Shown: in pieces, positions 9,154-16,674 of the stretch
Layout of the letters: every line of letters begins with the position of its first letter
How positions within the stretch are numbered: the stretch's first letter is position 1
Source: G963422595 sp963422595
GTDB lineage: Bacteria; Pseudomonadota; Gammaproteobacteria; UBA4575
NCBI GenBank assembly: GCA_963422595.1
Contig: OY730298.1
Span: forward strand, 930,001 to 994,000
Length of the DNA stretch: 64,000 nucleotides
Reading direction: 5' to 3'
The notes under the pieces: model-generated
The model's input: only the letters and a program-made list of their open reading frames with translations
Told to the model about the DNA's origin: nothing
Database searches by the model: none
Position numbers and translations under genes: made by a program

Positions 9154-10455
9154 ATGAGTTCTTCACGTTATCAACTACAACCCGGTGGTCACTGCAACGG
9201 CTGCGTCAGGGTTCCTGGCGACAAATCTATTTCACATCGCGCGGTCATGTTAGCCTCTCTGGCCACGGGCAGCAGTGAAATCTCCGGGTTTCTGCCGTCT
9301 GGTGATTGCCAGGCAACCGTAGAAGCCTTCAAAAGCATGGGCGTGCACATAGTGCGCCGTACGCCCACGCGCCTGCGTATTCAGGGGGTGGGCATCAACG
9401 GGCTGCGTGCTCCTGGCAGTGCGTTACAGCTGGGAAACTCAGGCACCGCCATGCGGCTGATGGCCGGAATTTTATGCGCGCAGAACTTTCCCTCCACGTT
9501 AATCGGCGACGATTCACTGTCGGCGCGGCCAATGCGGCGCATTCAAACGCCACTACAAAACATGGGTGCGCACATCGTCACCAGTGCCGCGGGCACCCCG
9601 CCATTACAAATTCAGCCGGTTGCCGCCTTGCAAGGCATTCATTACGCATTACCAGTAGCCAGTGCACAGGTCAAATCGTGTGTACTACTGGCCGGCCTAT
9701 ATGCGCGTGGTACTACCTGCGTAGCAGAACACGCGCACACCCGCGACCATACCGAGCGCATGCTGCAAACCTTTTCTTACCCACTTCAAATCCACGCCCG
9801 GCGGGTGTGCCTGCACGCCGGCGAGCCCCTCATCGCCGCCAACATAAAAGTGCCGGGAGACCTCTCATCAGCGGCATTTTTTATCGTCGGGGCGTTACTC
9901 TCACCAGCGGCGGAACTGATCATTGAAGGTGTGGGCGTCAATCCAACCCGCGATGGCATCATTAGCATATTGCGGCGCATGGGGGGCGACATACAAATCA
10001 GCAATGCCGGCAGCTATGGCGCCGAGCCGGTAGCCGACCTGCTGGTGCGCAATAGTCCTCTGCATGGCATTAACATCCCGCCGGATTTAATGGCAAAATC
10101 CATTGATGAATTTCCGGTCTTATGTATTGCCGCGGCGCACGCGCGCGGTGTCACCACCATCCGTGGCGTCGCAGAACTGCGTGTCAAAGAATCCGATCGC
10201 ATTCACAACGTAGCGGTGGGGTTACAAAGGTTGGGTATAAAGGCACTGGAAAAGCCCGATGGCATCGTCATCGTCGGCGGAGACGTACAAGGGGGAAACA
10301 TTGACAGTGGTGGAGATCATCGCGTGGCCATGGCTTTTGCCATGGCCTCTATCATCTCCACGGCGGCAATTACTATCGAAGACGTCGCCAACGTCGCCAC
10401 CTCATTTCCTGACTTTGCGGCAGTCGCCGCGCGTGCCGGGCTTACATTCACGTAA
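9154..10455 (+). CDS. aroA: 3-phosphoshikimate 1-carboxyvinyltransferase (EPSP synthase)
   Basis: Transfers enolpyruvyl from PEP to shikimate-3-phosphate, the step inhibited by glyphosate. At 433 residues it is full length. Motifs are PGDKSISHRA near the N-terminus, LGNSGTAMRLM, SLSARPMRRI, SAQVKSC, RDHTER, NPTRDG and LRVKESDRI. GDKS, SAQ-x-K and N-x-T-R match the class II pattern rather than the E. coli-like class I pattern, but the glycine associated with glyphosate binding (NSGT) is present. The gene lies in a compact run between tyrA and cmk. Confidence 0.96.
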   Translation: MSSSRYQLQPGGHCNGCVRVPGDKSISHRAVMLASLATGSSEISGFLPSGDCQATVEAFKSMGVHIVRRTPTRLRIQGVGINGLRAPGSALQLGNSGTAMRLMAGILCAQNFPSTLIGDDSLSARPMRRIQTPLQNMGAHIVTSAAGTPPLQIQPVAALQGIHYALPVASAQVKSCVLLAGLYARGTTCVAEHAHTRDHTERMLQTFSYPLQIHARRVCLHAGEPLIAANIKVPGDLSSAAFFIVGALLSPAAELIIEGVGVNPTRDGIISILRRMGGDIQISNAGSYGAEPVADLLVRNSPLHGINIPPDLMAKSIDEFPVLCIAAAHARGVTTIRGVAELRVKESDRIHNVAVGLQRLGIKALEKPDGIVIVGGDVQGGNIDSGGDHRVAMAFAMASIISTAAITIEDVANVATSFPDFAAVAARAGLTFT

Positions 10456-10474
10456 GCCCGGCAGCAGCTTCGCT

Positions 10475-11158
10475 ATGCAGAATGTCGCAGTACCGGTGGT
10501 TACCATAGACGGTGTTGCCGGTGCCGGTAAAGGTAGCGTCGCCAAGCGTCTGGCGGGGAAATTACAGTATCACTATCTGGATAGTGGCGCCCTGTATCGC
10601 GCGCTTGCCTGGCGTGCTCACCAGCAGCACGTGGCGAGTGACGCCCTGGACACATTAGTCAATCTATGTGCGGGGATGCAGGTACGTTTTGAACTGCGGG
10701 AGGAAAATGACGAGGCGCGCGTGCTGCTGGATGATCGAGATATTTCCGCGTCACTGCGCACTGAAGCATGCGCGGCGCGTGCTTCCCGGTTAGCGGTACA
10801 TCCTCAAATTCGTCTGGCGCTGCTTGCAAAACAGCATGCGTTTCGGGTACTACCGGGGCTGGTGGCGGCAGGTCGAGACATGGGTACAGTAGTTTTTGCG
10901 GATGCCGGGTGCAAGGTTTTCCTTACCGCCGATATCCGCGAACGCGCGCGCCGCAGGCAGAAACAATTGAAGAAACAAGGCATTAATGCTAAGCTGGCCA
11001 CATTTTTAAGTGACCTGAAGGCGCGAGACATGCAGGATCAGAGACGCGTCGTCTCTCCGTTACGTCCCGCTGCAGACGCTGTACTGGTAGACACTACGGA
11101 ATTATCGATCGATCAGGTTGTGCGACGTATTGCTCGCGCAGCGCTGAAAAAATTTTAA
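10475..11158 (+). CDS. cmk: Cytidylate kinase
   Basis: Phosphorylates CMP and dCMP. The start is the ATG at 10475, 20 bases after aroA, giving 227 residues, the usual length. The open frame runs further upstream into aroA, but the P-loop DGVAGAGKGSVAKRLA begins about ten residues after this ATG, as in the family. Other motifs are YLDSGALYRALA and AGRDMGTVVFADA, which holds the nucleotide-monophosphate binding arginine and aspartate. The order aroA-cmk-rpsA-ihfB is highly conserved in gammaproteobacteria. Confidence 0.96.
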   Translation: MQNVAVPVVTIDGVAGAGKGSVAKRLAGKLQYHYLDSGALYRALAWRAHQQHVASDALDTLVNLCAGMQVRFELREENDEARVLLDDRDISASLRTEACAARASRLAVHPQIRLALLAKQHAFRVLPGLVAAGRDMGTVVFADAGCKVFLTADIRERARRRQKQLKKQGINAKLATFLSDLKARDMQDQRRVVSPLRPAADAVLVDTTELSIDQVVRRIARAALKKF

Positions 11159-11178
11159 CGTTAGGAATCAACATTAAT

Positions 11179-12888
11179 ATGGGTGAAAGTTTTACAGAGC
11201 TATTTGAAGCCAGCGTGAGCAATATAAACACGCGGCCGGGCAGCATCATCAACGGCATCGTGATCAACATTAGCAAAGACGCGGTCATCGTAAACGCGGG
11301 CTTAAAATCAGAGGGCGTCATCCCCATCGGCCAGTTTAAGGTTGATAACGGGCGGCTTGAAGTAGAAGTTGGCGACACCGTCGAAGTCGCCCTGGACGCG
11401 CTGGAAGACGGCTATGGGGAAACCTTACTATCGCGCGAAAAAGCCAGACGCGCCAGAGCCTGGGCGGAACTGGAGCACGTGCACGAATCCGGTGAAATCA
11501 CCACTGGGGCAATCACCGGCAGAGTAAAAGGTGGTTTCACGGTCGCGTTAGGCGAGGTGCGCGCGTTTCTCCCCAGTTCTTTAGTAGACATTCGTCCAGT
11601 CAGAGACACCACCTATCTGGAAGGCAAAGAACTGGAATTCAAAGTCATCAAGATCGACATCAAGCGCAATAATGTAGTGGTTTCCCGCCGTGCTGTAGTA
11701 GAGTCGGAATACAGTGCCGAGCGCGAGCAACTAATCAGCACCCTGAACGAAGGCGCCATCGTCAAAGGCATTGTAAAAAACCTGACCGACTACGGCGCGT
11801 TTTTAGATCTTGGCGGCGTGGATGGTTTATTGCACATCACCGACATGGCCTGGAGGCGCGTAAAGCACCCCTCGGATATAGTTGCTATTGGCGATGAAAT
11901 CAAGGTGCGCGTACTGAAGTTCGACAAAGAAAAAACCCGCGTATCGCTGGGCTTAAAGCAGCTTAACGACGACCCCTGGGGAGACATCAATCGTCGCTAT
12001 CCGGAAGGCACGCGCGTAGCCGGCAAGGTAACAAACATCGCCGAATACGGGTGTTTCGTTGAAATAGAAGAAGGCATTGAAGGTCTGGTGCACGTATCCG
12101 AAATGGACTGGACCAACAGGAACGTAAATCCGGCAAAGACCGTATCGCTTGGTGACCCCGTCGAAGTCATCATTCTGGACATTGACGAAGAGCGTCGCCG
12201 CATCTCACTGGGTATGAAACAGTGTCAGCCTAATCCGTGGGATGATTTCGCCAGCGGTCACGACAAAGGCAGCGAAGTGACCGGCGTCATAAAGTCGATC
12301 ACCGATTTTGGAATTTTTGTAGGCCTTGATGGCGGCATTGACGGGTTAGTACACCTGTCGGATCTGGCTTGGAATATGCCGGGTGAAAAAGCCATGCGCG
12401 GTTATAAAAAAGGCGATCAGCTACACGCCATGGTACTGTCAGTAGATGCCGAGCGCGAACGTATCTCGTTAGGAGTGAAACAATTACAACAAGACCCCTT
12501 CGCGGCGTATATTGCAGACCACCCTAAAGGCAGCATCATCACCGGAGAAGTCGGTGAAATGGACGCCAAGTCTGCTACTATCAGGCTTGCCGAAGGGGTA
12601 GAAGGGATACTAAAGGCCTCCGACATGGCGCGAGATCGAGTCGAAGATATTCGTACGGTGCTGAAAGAGGGCGAGCAAATAGAAGCCAAGTTCGTTGGCA
12701 TAGACAAAAAATCCAGGATGATTACACTCTCCATCAAGGCCAAAGAAGTTCAGGAAGAAGCTGCGGCGGTACGCGATTACAGCGGCAACAAATCAGCTGC
12801 TACCAGTTTGGGAGACATCCTGAAAGAGTCGATTGCAGAGAACCAGGAAGACACCACGAAAGGCACAAAAAAAGATGCGGCTGAATAA
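11179..12888 (+). CDS. rpsA: 30S ribosomal protein S1
   Basis: Large mRNA-binding ribosomal protein that melts mRNA structure during initiation. At 569 residues it contains six S1/OB-fold repeats at about 20-90, 105-172, 190-260, 277-347, 364-435 and 451-520. The later repeats show the GLVHVSEMDW and GLVHLSDLAW type of signature. A TTAGGAAT Shine-Dalgarno-like stretch precedes the ATG. The first two domains, which bind S2 and the ribosome, are more diverged than the RNA-binding repeats, as in other S1 proteins. The tail is acidic and lysine-rich. Confidence 0.98.
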   Translation: MGESFTELFEASVSNINTRPGSIINGIVINISKDAVIVNAGLKSEGVIPIGQFKVDNGRLEVEVGDTVEVALDALEDGYGETLLSREKARRARAWAELEHVHESGEITTGAITGRVKGGFTVALGEVRAFLPSSLVDIRPVRDTTYLEGKELEFKVIKIDIKRNNVVVSRRAVVESEYSAEREQLISTLNEGAIVKGIVKNLTDYGAFLDLGGVDGLLHITDMAWRRVKHPSDIVAIGDEIKVRVLKFDKEKTRVSLGLKQLNDDPWGDINRRYPEGTRVAGKVTNIAEYGCFVEIEEGIEGLVHVSEMDWTNRNVNPAKTVSLGDPVEVIILDIDEERRRISLGMKQCQPNPWDDFASGHDKGSEVTGVIKSITDFGIFVGLDGGIDGLVHLSDLAWNMPGEKAMRGYKKGDQLHAMVLSVDAERERISLGVKQLQQDPFAAYIADHPKGSIITGEVGEMDAKSATIRLAEGVEGILKASDMARDRVEDIRTVLKEGEQIEAKFVGIDKKSRMITLSIKAKEVQEEAAAVRDYSGNKSAATSLGDILKESIAENQEDTTKGTKKDAAE

Positions 12889-12904
12889 CTAAAAGGAACG
12901 TGTC

Positions 12905-13225
12905 ATGGTAGTAGCGGACAAAGATAAAAACATGGCCACAAAGTCCGAGCTTATTGACAAAATAGCACTGAAACAAAATCATCTGGCGTACAAAGACATC
13001 GAGCTTGCGATTAAGAGCCTGGTTGAGCAGATGAGCACCTCGCTGGCCACCGGTGATCGCATCGAGATCCGAGGGTTTGGCAGTTTCTCACTACACTTTC
13101 GACCGCCGAGAATAGGGCGCAACCCTAAAACCGGGGACGCCGTATCGTTGTCCGGCAAACACGTGCCGCATTTTAAGCCGGGCAAGGAGCTACGCGAACG
13201 GGTAAATCGATCGATAGCCGTGTAA
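12905..13225 (+). CDS. ihfB: Integration host factor subunit beta
   Basis: Beta subunit of the DNA-bending heterodimer IHF; the alpha subunit is encoded at 38600. The sequence has the HU/IHF core KSELIDKIA, IEIRGFGSFSLH, the proline-bearing arm RPPRIGRNPKTGDAV and HFKPGKELRERVN. Two ATGs compete. The first, at 12905, follows AAAAGGAACGTGTC, a good Shine-Dalgarno with proper spacing, so it is preferred and gives 106 residues. The second, at 12932, would match the usual 94-97 residue length but lacks a ribosome site. It lies directly downstream of rpsA, the standard position. Confidence 0.96.
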   Translation: MVVADKDKNMATKSELIDKIALKQNHLAYKDIELAIKSLVEQMSTSLATGDRIEIRGFGSFSLHFRPPRIGRNPKTGDAVSLSGKHVPHFKPGKELRERVNRSIAV

Positions 13226-13270
13226 CCACACAATGGAATACGGAGTGGCATATCGCCGAATCCAATAGCC

Positions 13271-13564
13271 ATGCTGAGTTTTCTGTTACTTATAGCCTCC
13301 TTGATAATCGTGGTGCTGGTTTCCGTGTTCACGCTGGAAAATCTCGTGTCCGTCAGCATAAACTTTCTGTTGCAGAAGGTGCAGGCACCGCTCGGCATAA
13401 CCATGCTGAGTTGTTTTATTACCAGTGCCATGACAGGCGTATTATTCAGTATTAGCCTGGCCCGGAAGCATAAGTGCCGCGCGCAGGCGTTGACCAGGAA
13501 AATTGCAGTGGTTGGGCAGGAAGTTATCAATCTGCGTCAACTACCGATCAAAAACCCCCACTAA
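13271..13564 (+). CDS. lapA: Lipopolysaccharide assembly protein A
   Basis: Small inner-membrane protein (97 residues) of the LapA/DUF1049 family, which with LapB adjusts lipopolysaccharide synthesis by acting on LpxC turnover through FtsH. Two membrane segments are visible at about residues 2-22 and 41-63, followed by a basic cytoplasmic tail. Its stop codon overlaps the lapB start by one base (TAATG), indicating coupled translation. The position after ihfB is the usual one. Confidence 0.88.
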   Translation: MLSFLLLIASLIIVVLVSVFTLENLVSVSINFLLQKVQAPLGITMLSCFITSAMTGVLFSISLARKHKCRAQALTRKIAVVGQEVINLRQLPIKNPH

Positions 13565-14736
13565 TGCCTGAAATATACGGGGTACTGCTATTATTTGCAG
13601 GGGCTGCGGGTTGGTACTTCGCCTATGTTTTTTATCATGGCAAAAAGCAGCCGAAAATCCCGGGCGAATATATCCAGGGTCTTAACTACCTGCTGAATGA
13701 ACAGCCCGACAATGCCCTGGAAATATTTATCAACCTGGTGGAAGTCGATACAGAAACAGTGGAGACGCATTTAGTATTAGGCAACATGTTTCGACGCCGC
13801 GGAGAGGTTGATCGGGCTATCCGCGTTCATCAAAACCTGATAGCCAAGCCGTCCTTAGAACCTCTCGACAAATCCACTGCGTTTTTAGAACTAGCCAAAG
13901 ACTATCTCAAGGCCGGGCTGCTGGATCGTGCCGAAACGTTACTGGTGGAAGTGATAGAAATTGGTTTACGCAGCGACCAGGCCTATCCACTACTGCTGAG
14001 CTTATATGAGCGCGAAAAAGAGTGGCAACGAGCGATTGACACCGCCAAAGAAATGGCCAGAATCAGCGGGAAAAAAGTGCATCGGATTACCGCCCACTAC
14101 TATTGCGAGCTTAGCCAGATTGAATTTGAAAAATCGCGCGACGGCATCATAGAAGCCAAAAAACTGGCAAAGCGGGCACTGCGGTGCGATAAGCACTGCG
14201 CACGCGCCAGCGTATTACTGGGCGATTACGCAATGCACGAGGAAAACCACAAATCTGCTATTAAATATTATCAGGCGGTAGCCACGCAAAATCCGCAATA
14301 TCTGCCTGAGGTATTGATGAAAATACGCACGGCGTTCGCACGGTTGGGTGATACTCGGGGCTTCCGGGAATTTTTAGCGAGCAGCAAAGACACGCGCTTC
14401 GGTGGCATACTACTGGCCACGTTATTATCCAACTTAGCGGCCGATGACGCAGAAAGAAAAATAATCTCAGGCTGGTTGCTGGACAAGCCGCAACTATCGC
14501 TGCTGGAAATCAGCGCATTTTTGCACAGCATACAAGCCGAAGCAGGATCACCCGAAGCAAGATCGCTGAGTGGCGTCGGCTTGCGCAAACTACACAGCAG
14601 CATCGACAGCTTTATGCGCGGATACTCCTCGCATCAATGTGGGCAATGCGGGTTCCGTGCAAAAACGCTATATTGGCAATGTCCTGGTTGTCATTACTGG
14701 GGTGCCGTGGTGCCCGTAATGCCGAGCTTAAATTAA
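13564..14736 (+). CDS. lapB: Lipopolysaccharide assembly protein B (TPR/rubredoxin-like)
   Basis: Membrane-anchored TPR protein that regulates LpxC proteolysis and coordinates lipopolysaccharide assembly. The start at 13564 overlaps the lapA stop. The 390 residues (E. coli 389) show one N-terminal membrane anchor (residues 5-20), a cytoplasmic series of TPR helices at about 35-320, and a C-terminal rubredoxin-like metal site with two CxxC pairs, CGQCG and CPGC. An upstream in-frame extension exists but would run inside lapA and disrupt the anchor, so it is not used. Confidence 0.95.
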   Translation: MPEIYGVLLLFAGAAGWYFAYVFYHGKKQPKIPGEYIQGLNYLLNEQPDNALEIFINLVEVDTETVETHLVLGNMFRRRGEVDRAIRVHQNLIAKPSLEPLDKSTAFLELAKDYLKAGLLDRAETLLVEVIEIGLRSDQAYPLLLSLYEREKEWQRAIDTAKEMARISGKKVHRITAHYYCELSQIEFEKSRDGIIEAKKLAKRALRCDKHCARASVLLGDYAMHEENHKSAIKYYQAVATQNPQYLPEVLMKIRTAFARLGDTRGFREFLASSKDTRFGGILLATLLSNLAADDAERKIISGWLLDKPQLSLLEISAFLHSIQAEAGSPEARSLSGVGLRKLHSSIDSFMRGYSSHQCGQCGFRAKTLYWQCPGCHYWGAVVPVMPSLN

Positions 14737-14761
14737 CAAACAGTACTTCCACGCAGTTTTT

Positions 14762-15484
14762 ATGATCGATGACTCGCCGCTTATTATCGCCCTGGACTTT
14801 CCTGACGTCAGGCACACCGATGCGTTTCTGGAGCGTATTCAGGGGCAAACCTATAATCTCAAAGTGGGTCTGGAATTATTCACCTCTGCCGGCCCGGATC
14901 TGATCAAACGTCTGGTCAAACAGGGACATCGGGTATTTTTAGATCTCAAGTTACACGACATCCCCAATACCGTGGCCGCGGCCTGCAAAGCGGCGTCTGA
15001 TTTAGGCGTATGGATGATCACGCTACACGCATCCGGCGGCAGTGACATGCTGCACGCGGCGCGGGACGCGATGGCGTCAGGCAAACGCGCCACGCAACTA
15101 ATCGCAGTCACACTACTAACCTCGTCAGACCAGCGACAACTAAACTCTATCGGGCTACGGCAAGCACCGCAAGACTACGTGTCACGGCTTGCCGACCTGG
15201 CTTTACAGGCGCACCTGCACGGTATTGTATGTGCCGCACATGAAGCACAAACAGTGCGCACCAAATGGGGCATGCGGCCGATCATCATCACCCCCGGGAT
15301 ACGCCTGTCAGACGCGCGTGCAGACGACCAAAGCAGAATCGCATCGCCACGTCAGGCGCGACAATGCGGCGCCAGCTACATGGTCATTGGGCGGCCCCTC
15401 ACGCGCGCGCCAGACCCGCTTATGGCGATGCGTCGCCACCTTGTAGACTGGCATGCCGGCACTGCCGGTCAGCACCGCGCGTAA
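14762..15484 (+). CDS. pyrF: Orotidine 5'-phosphate decarboxylase
   Basis: Last step of UMP synthesis. The TIM-barrel protein (240 residues) begins MIDDSPLIIALDFPD. The active-site block FLDLKLHDIPNTV carries the Lys-Asp-His catalytic array, and the closing motifs ITPGIRL and YMVIGRPLTRA bind the phosphate. It lies 25 bases after lapB, the conserved position, and is followed by galU. Confidence 0.96.
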   Translation: MIDDSPLIIALDFPDVRHTDAFLERIQGQTYNLKVGLELFTSAGPDLIKRLVKQGHRVFLDLKLHDIPNTVAAACKAASDLGVWMITLHASGGSDMLHAARDAMASGKRATQLIAVTLLTSSDQRQLNSIGLRQAPQDYVSRLADLALQAHLHGIVCAAHEAQTVRTKWGMRPIIITPGIRLSDARADDQSRIASPRQARQCGASYMVIGRPLTRAPDPLMAMRRHLVDWHAGTAGQHRA

Positions 15485-15523
15485 GCACTATACGGGCTGG
15501 ATTAACCATACAAGTACTGGCAT

Positions 15524-16405
15524 ATGCGCAAAATTCGTAAAGCAGTATTTCCGGTTGCCGGTATGGGTACGCGCTTCCTGCCGGCCACCAAGGCCAACCC
15601 CAAAGAAATGTTGCCGGTTGTGGACAAGCCGTTAATTCAATATGCCGCAGAAGAAGCGGTGGCCGCTGGTATAGAAACGCTAATCTTTATTACCGGGCGG
15701 CATAAACGTTCCATTGAAGACCACTTTGACAAAGCCTACGAACTGGAAAACGAACTCATAGCCAATGGCAAGCACGACATGTTAGCTGTCGCGCGAAACG
15801 TCCTGCCGGGCAACGTCGATTGTATCTACATTCGGCAATCCGAGCCCCTGGGTTTAGGGCACGCGGTACTATGTGCCCAGCCGATAATAAATAATGAACC
15901 ATTTGCGGTAATGTTAGCCGACGACCTCATCTACCATGATGTGCAGGGCTGCATGTCGCAACTGGCAGACGTCTACGCGCAACGACAATGTGGCATCGTC
16001 GGCGTGCAACAGATAGACCGGGCGGAGGTCGGGCGTTACGGCATAATCGCCGGTCAACAGACACAGCACAACCTGTGGAAGGTAGACAACTTCGTGGAAA
16101 AACCACAACCCAAAGACGCGCCTTCCAACGTTGCCGTAGTTGGCAGATACATTCTGCAACCCTCCATTTTTAATATTTTGGCGCATACCGCGCAAGGTGC
16201 GGGTGGCGAGATTCAACTAACCGACGCCCTGGCCAGACAAGCCCAAACGGAAACACTACTGGCGTATCAGTTTCAAGGGAGGCGTTACGACTGCGGCGAC
16301 AAACTCGGCTACCTGCAAGCCACCGTCGAATATGCGCTAAGACATCCCGGAATAGGCACAGAATTCGCCAAATACCTGAGTGCGTACAAGATCAAACACC
16401 CCTAA
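15524..16405 (+). CDS. galU: UTP--glucose-1-phosphate uridylyltransferase
   Basis: Makes UDP-glucose, the precursor of UDP-glucuronate and many surface glycans, so it supplies substrate for the epimerase at 4468. The 293 residues begin with the nucleotidyltransferase block KAVFPVAGMGTRFLPATK, then VVDKPLIQYAAEEA, MLADDLI with the metal-binding aspartate, and VEKPQPKDAPSN. It is the last core gene before the defence island. Confidence 0.96.
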   Translation: MRKIRKAVFPVAGMGTRFLPATKANPKEMLPVVDKPLIQYAAEEAVAAGIETLIFITGRHKRSIEDHFDKAYELENELIANGKHDMLAVARNVLPGNVDCIYIRQSEPLGLGHAVLCAQPIINNEPFAVMLADDLIYHDVQGCMSQLADVYAQRQCGIVGVQQIDRAEVGRYGIIAGQQTQHNLWKVDNFVEKPQPKDAPSNVAVVGRYILQPSIFNILAHTAQGAGGEIQLTDALARQAQTETLLAYQFQGRRYDCGDKLGYLQATVEYALRHPGIGTEFAKYLSAYKIKHP

Positions 16406-16492
16406 AACCCTGCCGGCAAACACCCCTGCATAATCTATTGATTTTGCCGGGACAGGCCCGGTGCCGCTCCTGCATAACAACTATTACGTATT

Positions 16493-16620
16493 ATCCTGTA
16501 AATCCTGTATATTGATGTTCATGCTCTTCACTATTTCTTTATTGCTCTGTAAATCCTTGATACCCATGCTTATGTTCTTTATATCCTGCCCATCCTGTAT
16601 ATCCATGCTTCCATTCTTTC
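16493..16620. repeat. Three imperfect ATCCTGT-type repeats at the island edge
   Basis: The 269 bases between galU and res contain no gene. They hold three degenerate copies (about 16493-16530, 16545-16580 and 16583-16620) of a unit built from ATCCTGT, ATCCTG, a CATGCT or GATGTT element and a TTCTTT end. A similar unit occurs at the opposite edge of the island (26581-26634) in the same orientation. They may be remnants of a dispersed genomic repeat. Confidence 0.5.
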
Positions 16621-16674
16621 TACTTAATTAATTATCCATATTCATAAGCCACCGACCTGAGAGACCATCCCTCC

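Noticed and set aside
9306..9926. 206-codon plus-strand frame inside aroA
   Set aside because: Shadow of the aroA reading frame; low-complexity and without motifs.
13474..13563. N-terminal extension of lapB into lapA
   Set aside because: The ATG at 13564 overlaps the lapA stop and starts directly at the membrane anchor, matching the family length.
16447..16460. 14-bp partial match to the tRNA-Asn 3' part as an attachment site of the island
   Set aside because: The match to 26741-26754 has two mismatches in a GC-rich string and there is no integrase gene, so chance is likely.
16493..16620. Repeats near res as a CRISPR or terminator array
   Set aside because: Copies are too degenerate and unevenly spaced, with no spacers and no stable hairpins.
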